Positions 58,237-64,000 of a stretch of DNA of 64,000 bases are shown one piece after another. Both the position numbers and the translations under genes were made by a program. Below the pieces are notes generated by a model that saw only the letters and a list, made by a program, of their open reading frames with translations, ran no database searches and was not told the DNA's origin. How positions within the stretch are numbered: the stretch's first letter is position 1; every line of letters starts with the position of its first letter. Origin of the DNA: Eunapius fragilis (lineage: Eukaryota; Porifera; Demospongiae; Spongillida; Spongillidae); NCBI GenBank assembly GCA_963681505.1, contig OY811975.1, positions 4,708,512 to 4,772,511 of the forward strand. The letters are read 5' to 3'.

Positions 58237-59239
58237 ACGTATCCTTGCGCTTGGTCATTTATATGAATTCATTTGTTTGTGTCCTTCTAAAACATTCATT
58301 AAACTGAGCCATCGTCATTGCAAGTATTAAGGCAGAGGAATTGAAAATAGAACCAATTGATGTGCGGACTCCAATTAATATGGTGTGATACATGAAAATA
58401 AAAATTCACACACCAGTGCAAGTCTGCATTGGCTTTGCACAGGGCCGATGCCAGAGCCATTCTTAATATGTCTTACAGCTCATCCAACCTTAGCCTCCCA
58501 GTTTTATAGTTGTGTTGTAAGCAGGTTATGTGTATTGTTAGGCTTTGCAGTTGTGCTTAAGTTGAATCCTCCTTGGTCACCTTGACAACCCTTCCCCAAA
58601 TAATGCCCACATCCTGGATCGTCTGTATCCAATCTAATGAGGTGGTATGTGGAGAGGTAGGTGATGTGTGTGTGGAGGGAGGGGAGGGGCATAAACAGTC
58701 ACCTGATAGAGGGCATCAACCACCACATCTTTGACCTTGTCCTCAGTCATATGCTTTGGGTGGGAAAGAAGAGAATTGAATGAAACAAAAAGTAACGATT
58801 TGTTTGAAATGCCATTCTGTATCTGAGATTTCCTGTTTCTTAGGTGAAGCACCTCTTTCACAACACAATAAACCAACACCCTTGCCCCCCCCCCCCCCCC
58901 CCCCACCTCCGACCCTCCAATTAGGGAAGAGTTAAGACTGTTTATTTCTTTGCTTTTCTAGTGCTAATACATTGGTACCCAATCATACGGATCATGTATA
59001 AGATGGATGAATCGCAACCAGGTATTCAAAAATGATTGAAGAAATTCTACTCCTAGATCTTCTCCTATCACCTGAGGAACCAATCCTAGATAAAGAGAGA
59101 CCATGTGTCTAGTCAAACGAAAAGAACAATGACCATCTCTATTTAAGACCTCATTATCCTATATATTAACCTATTCTGGTTGAACCGTGACATGAAATAC
59201 AATAACTTTCCGTGCCCATGCCACTATATTAACATGTAC
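58237..59239. other. intergenic, no gene seen
   Basis: 3' flank of the CD225 gene, with a C run at about 58885-58904. No supported coding feature. Confidence 0.45.
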
Positions 59240-59345
59240 AACTGAAGTACCACAAATCTGGGGGGGGGGGGGGGGGGGGGCGGAAGTATCATTCAGCCCC
59301 CCCCCCCCCCCCCCCCCCCCCCCAGATTTTTGGTAGTACAGCTAT
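59240..59345. repeat. inverted repeat with facing G and C runs
   Basis: ACTGAAGTACCACAAATCTG leads into a G run of about 20, then 17 bp, then a C run of about 25 followed by CAGATTTTTGGTAGTACAG. The arms are inverted copies, so the G and C runs pair across a short loop. It is probably a small MITE with expanded homopolymers. Confidence 0.75.
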
Positions 59346-60596
59346 TTATTCTGTGAGCATGCATGACTTCCGCGAGTTATATTATAATTTTTAAATGGTA
59401 TATAGATGCGTGTGCGTTATAAGTAACGTACGCGCTTCAATATAGAATACCTTTTGTGTGACTGTGTGTGTGGGGGGGGGGGGGGGGGGCAATTTCTTGC
59501 ATTATACATGTACACTGTAAGGCATAACATCTCATGTGAGTCACATAAATTTAGTATGTAATATAACAAAAATGTACGCGCGCATATTCAACCTGTTGAC
59601 ATTGAAGCGATCATAAACCGCTTCACTACATCGGGCTTCGTTGTCGCAATGAACTATGCGTGAAAATTTATATTTATATTATATTGTCCACCGCGAATAC
59701 ATACCCCCCCTCCGCCCCCACCGAAACAAATGGCCCGTGTTATTTTTTTTAATAAACGAGCGTATCGATGTAATTGTGAACGCAGCTGCGTGCAAATCCT
59801 GTTCATAGCCGTAGACAACTTTCAAAGTTTCACTATGCCAAATAAGCGTTATCCACCGGGCGTATACACTTGTTAAACACACGTTATACGCTCCGGTTTA
59901 TTCACAGCGTATACTCTTCGAGTATAACAATCATTATCACTCCGTATACGCATGTTATCCACTACCGTGGTAAAACAGTTGTTTACTAGCAGTGGAAAAC
60001 ACTATGTATAACAATTCATTTTGTATCAAGGTCTCGCATAGTACGTATACTCCTCGATTCAAGGTAAACTGTTTCGCTAATGCATATCTTTGCTCGTTCC
60101 AGGAATATCATAGCTGATAAACAAAATTAAAATTTAAAAATAATATTGTATCGTGTGTAAAGGTTTGCAATTTTAATTTGTAAGTAGCACTTGGTGCCAC
60201 TGGACAAAAATGGCATTACTAAGTCCGAACGCTATGCGTAAATTTATTCCAAACATCATATTTACGCTCGTATTTACACAGACATAAACATTTATACGTT
60301 TTACGTACAAACATATTTACATACATGTTCACGCAGAGCGAGTAAATGCGGCATATATTTACATACGTATTTACCATATATGTTTGCTCGTACTAGATGT
60401 GGGATCATCTTCAAATATCACCTTCCTTCTAATTAAACGTTAACTAAATAGCTATAGATAAACTAAGTTTCTGGTTCGATGCGCGTGACGATAACATTTG
60501 AATGGCTAGTCGAAGCGCAGCGATATATAACTAGCTGGAGGACAGGAATGTCAGTGGCTATGTGTAGGTGAGTGTACATCGCTGGCATATACCTAT
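59346..60596. other. intergenic, no gene seen
   Basis: AT-rich with a G run at 59472-59489 and many GTATAC/TTTACG-type short motifs at 59880-60400. No coding feature. Confidence 0.45.
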
Positions 60597-60599
60597 ACG

Positions 60600-62848
60600 C
60601 GAGTGTGGTGCATGTATGGGGCTCTGATGTACGGTCTGGGTACCTTGTGAGCTTGTGTGACTACTTGTCACATACAATAAATCATCTAAAAGTGTTGTCC
60701 TGGTGAATGAGGATAGTTTCCAAGAGGGCATTACATTGGGAAAAGCTTGTCCTCTCTTATAGTGTGGTACATGGGACTCTGATGTAAGGTCTGGGTACCT
60801 TGTGAACTTGTGTGACTCATCCAGGTGAATGAGTATAATTACCAAGAGGGTATGACATTGGGAGAAGCTTGCCAGCTTTTATAGTGTGGTATATGGGACT
60901 CTGATGTAAGGTCTGGGTACTTTGTTAACTTGTGTAACTCAACCCTTAACACTTGACAGGTACAATAAATCATTCCAATGTGTTGTCCTGGTGAATGAGT
61001 ATAGTTACCAAGAGGGTATGACATTGGGAGAAGCTTGCCAGCTTTTATAGTGTGGTACATGGGACTCTGATGTAAGGTCTGGGTACCTTGTGAACTTGTG
61101 TAACTCAACCCTTAACACTTGACAGGTACAATAAATCATTCCAATGTGTTGTCCTGGTGAATGAGTATAGTTACCAAGAGGGTATGCCATTGGGAGAAGC
61201 TTGCCAGCTTTTATAGTGTGGTACATGGGACTCTGATGTAAGGTCTGGGTACCTTGTTAACTTGTGTAACTCAACCCTTAACACTTGACAGGTACAATAA
61301 ATCATTCCAAAGTGTTGTCCAGGTGAATGAGTATAGTTACCAAGAGGGTATAACATTGGGAGAAGCTTGCCTGCTTATATAGTGTGGTACACGGGACTCT
61401 GATGTAAGGTCTGGGTACCTTGTGAACTTGTGTAACTCAACCCTTAACACTTGACAGGTACAATAAATCATTCCAAAGTGTTGTCCAGGTGAATGAGTAT
61501 AGTTACCAAGAGGGTATGACATTGGGAGAAGCTTGCCAGCTTTTATAGTGTGGTACATGGGACTCTGATGTAAGGTCTGGGTACCTTGTGAACTTGTGTA
61601 ACTCAACCCTTAACACTTGACAGGTACAATAAATCATTCCAATGTGTTGTCCAGGTGAATGAGTATAGTTACCAAGAGGGTATGACATTGGGAGAAGCTT
61701 GCCAGCTTTTATAGTGTGGTACATGGGACTCTGATGTAAGGTCTGGGTACCTTGTTAACTTGTGTAACTCAACCCTTAACACTTGACAGGTACAATAAAT
61801 CATTCCAAAGTGTTGTCCAGGTGAATGAGTATATAGTTACCAAGAGGGTATGACATTGGGAGAAGCTTGCCAGCTTTTATAGTGTGGTACATGGGACTCT
61901 GATGTAAGGTCTGGGTACCTTGTGAACTTGTGTAACTCAACCCTTAACACTTGACAGGTACAATAAATCATTCCAAAGTGTTGTCCAGGTGAATGAGTAT
62001 AGTTACCAAGAGGGTATGACATTGGGAGAAGCTTGCCAGCTTTTATAGTGTGGTACATGGGACTCTGATGTAAGGTCTGGGTACCTTGTGAACTTGTGTA
62101 ACTCAACCCTTAACACTTGACAGGTACAATAAATCATTCCATTGTGTTTTCCTGGTGAATGAGTATAGTTACCAAGAGGGTATGACATTGGGAGAAGCTT
62201 GCCAGCTTTTATAGTGTGGTACATGGGACTCTGATGTAAGGTCTGGGTACCTTGTGAACTTGTGTAACTCAACCCTTAACACTTGACAGGTACAATGAAT
62301 CATTTCAAAGTGTTGTCCTGGTGAATGAGTATAGTTACCAAGAGGGTATGACATTGGGAGAAGCTTGCCAGCTTTTATAGTGTGGTACATGGGACTCTGA
62401 TGTAAGGTCTGGGTACCTTGTGAACTTGTGTAACTCAACCCTTAACACTTGACAGGTACAATAAATCATTCCAATGTGTTGTCCTGGTGAATGAGTATAG
62501 TTACCAAGAGGGTATGACATTGGGAGAAGCTTGCCAGCTTTTATAGTGTGGTACATGGGACTCTGATGTAAGGTCTGGGTACCTTGTGAACTTGTGTAAC
62601 TCAACCCTTAACACTTGACAGGTACAATGAATCATTTCAAAGTGTTGTCCAGGTGAATGAGTATAGTTACCAAGAGGGTATGACATTGGGAGAAGCTTGC
62701 CAGCTTTTATAGTGTGGTACATGGGACTCTGATGTAAGGTCTGGGTACCTTGTGAACTTGTGTAACTCAACCCTTAACACTTGACAGGTACAATAAATCA
62801 TTCCAATGTGTTGTCCAGGTGAATGAGTATAGTTACCAAGAGGGTATG
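60600..62848. repeat. 166-bp satellite array, about 13 units
   Basis: Head-to-tail copies of 166 bp, each containing CCAAGAGGGTATGACATTGG, AGAAGCTTGCCAGC, GTGTGGTACATGGGACTCTG and GACAGGTACAATAAATCATT. The left end is more diverged, and the first units (60600-60840) are partial. The right end stops abruptly at the transposase frame at 62848. Each unit has TATAAAAGC on the minus strand. The repeated 89-codon frames are a consequence of the repeat. Confidence 0.95.
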
Positions 62849-64000
62849 AGATGGGACCATAGTCTAGAATACACTCTTTAAGGTGTGCATGAAGATGCAT
62901 GTTTGGAGTGCATGCCATTTTTCCATATAAATTTTCAAAGCATCTACAAAAATCCAGAAGTTTTGAATCTGCTTCAGAAATTTCATCAGCAGTGATTGAA
63001 GATTGTGACAGAATCAGAGAGGCTTGAACAAATTTTGTCCAGCAATTATAATGTATGTCTGGTAGTAAACCATGAAGTGCAAATAGTGAATACACATTAG
63101 TCCAATTGCGCCATTGATCTGCAGTCAGTTCACTACATTTGGAAAAAATTTTATATGGAATTCTCCCTATTCCAAATGGAACAATCATGCCGTCAATTTT
63201 CGATTGGATCAGCTCAAATTCAAAATTTCCTAAAATACCGAAATCTTTCCAAATTGAAACCATGTGCTTAGCAGTTCCTAGATACTTATTGTGCATAGCA
63301 TCTATCACGTGCTGAGTGATAATGTTAAAATAGGGAAGGCGTAAAAGCTCACTGTACTTAACTCCACTCTGTTTTACAGCAGCATCCATTTGGGTTGGAG
63401 TTAATGAAGACTGTACACATTTTACTGCATTCAAATGCTGACTCATATCTCTGTGTTGCCATTGATCCCTTTCAAACCCAGAGTAGTCATTCTTTTCTCC
63501 AAATGCAAGACATGGGAACTTTTTAAGACATTTAGAGCACCCCATAGTGGCTGAATGCCCACTAAAGCCACATATCTTTCTGGTAGCTGGTAAATCACAA
63601 GAAACACCTAGCAATGCCCCACGAATCACCACTTCATTAGATGAAGGCAGTCTTACAGTAATTCCTTTCCACAGTTTCAACAAGTCATCTACTAATGGTT
63701 GGAGGTAGGAATTCATGTTGCATGGTTCCCTAGGGCCAGGAATGCAGCCTACTATAATGATGTTTTCAATTTTGTAACGCTCAGCTCTAGGCAAATTTAA
63801 AATGATTAGGTAAATTACCCCAACACTATATTGTACATGGTCATATGGTTGAAACCAATCGACGTTGAGCATGAAGCCCAAATTGTACGGCAAATCAAGG
63901 AAAGGTCGCCCATCAACGAACATAAAACGTTTCCACATTGCTCCATCATATACATCAATATATTTACCCATACTGCTATTTGATTTCCACTTAGCACATT
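62849..64000 (-). CDS. tnp2-type (CACTA/EnSpm) transposase, partial
   Basis: A continuous minus-strand frame that is open to the window's right edge, so its N-terminus lies beyond 64000. Landmarks of the plant- and animal-type tnp2 transposase follow one another: YIDVYDGAMWKRF, LNVDWFQPYDH, YLIILNLPRAERYKIENI, VGCIPGPREP, ALLGVSCDLPATRKICGF, GCSKCLKKFP, NDYSGFERDQW, LPYFNIITQHVIDAMHNKYL and CTPNMHLHAHLKECILDYGP. At the last motif, where family members continue with a conserved SFW block, the sequence runs straight into the 166-bp satellite. The gene therefore lacks its C-terminal part here. The region upstream of the break has no stops or frameshifts, so the disruption may be recent. It is probably inactive. 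Confidence 0.8.

Noticed and set aside
60558..62770. A series of 89-codon minus-strand frames that look like a gene family
   Set aside because: They recur exactly every 166 bp and are produced by the satellite; no splice or domain support.
60600..62848. CRISPR-like regular repetition
   Set aside because: The repeats are directly adjacent 166-bp units without unique spacers, in an animal genome; it is a satellite.

Overview
This is a window of an animal nuclear genome: AT-rich, with short GT-AG introns, many microsatellites and many small inverted-repeat transposons. The gene content fits an early-branching metazoan, most likely a demosponge. It has an EGF-type receptor tyrosine kinase with an unfamiliar cysteine-containing ectodomain, a family of TRAF/MATH proteins, a signal-peptide multi-pass membrane protein of a type I associate with sponges and cnidarians, a CEP295-like protein and a CD225 (dispanin/IFITM-like) protein. 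The organism call is inference from gene content and was not tested by any search.

Layout. 0-5 kb: a seven-helix receptor-like gene (minus), a pyrimidine-rich minisatellite and a second copy of the gene's 5' end. 5-9.1 kb: a 554-bp MITE with TAA target duplication, then a 2.9-kb interspersed element carrying an arginine-rich repeat protein and a 130-bp-arm hairpin. 9.8-15.7 kb: a receptor tyrosine kinase (minus) that I could splice into 15 exons giving a continuous frame of 823 codons plus stop. 17.4-22.8 kb: a TRAF/MATH gene fused to an unnamed domain (called 'domain X' here), and a zinc-finger pseudogene. 24.2-27.7 kb: a decayed integrase/Ulp1-like/PHD transposon followed by a second, degraded copy of the 6-9 kb element, itself split by a MITE with a 5-bp target duplication. 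27.8-29.5 kb: an intact multi-pass membrane protein gene. 30.5-41.4 kb: domain-X pseudogene, TRAF gene B, membrane-protein pseudogene, and a 2.33-kb tandem duplication that copied the 3' part of TRAF gene C. 43-49.3 kb: a LINE remnant, TRAF gene D (domain X + TRAF/MATH), nested MITEs, and gene E (CARD-like exon + domain X). 49.9-58.2 kb: CEP295-like gene and a four-exon CD225 gene whose last intron holds a ~2.8-kb minisatellite. 60.6-64 kb: a 166-bp satellite array abutting a tnp2-type (CACTA/EnSpm) transposase that runs off the window.

The most coherent new signal is the TRAF cluster, all on the minus strand. Its genes share an exon plan: [death-fold exon] - phase 1 - [domain X exon] - phase 0 - [31- or 34-bp microexon] - phase 1 - [RING-like/TRAF zinc finger/MATH exon]. 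One gene starts with a CARD-like domain. Vertebrate TRAF and CARD proteins are innate-immune adaptors, so a diversified sponge signalling-adaptor cluster is a reasonable hypothesis. It lies near a CD225 gene, the family that contains the vertebrate IFITM proteins. Pseudogenes, a tandem duplication and transposon debris show the cluster has been turning over recently.

Positions of exons were read by eye from splice signals and frame continuity. Protein-family calls come from remembered motifs, without database support.
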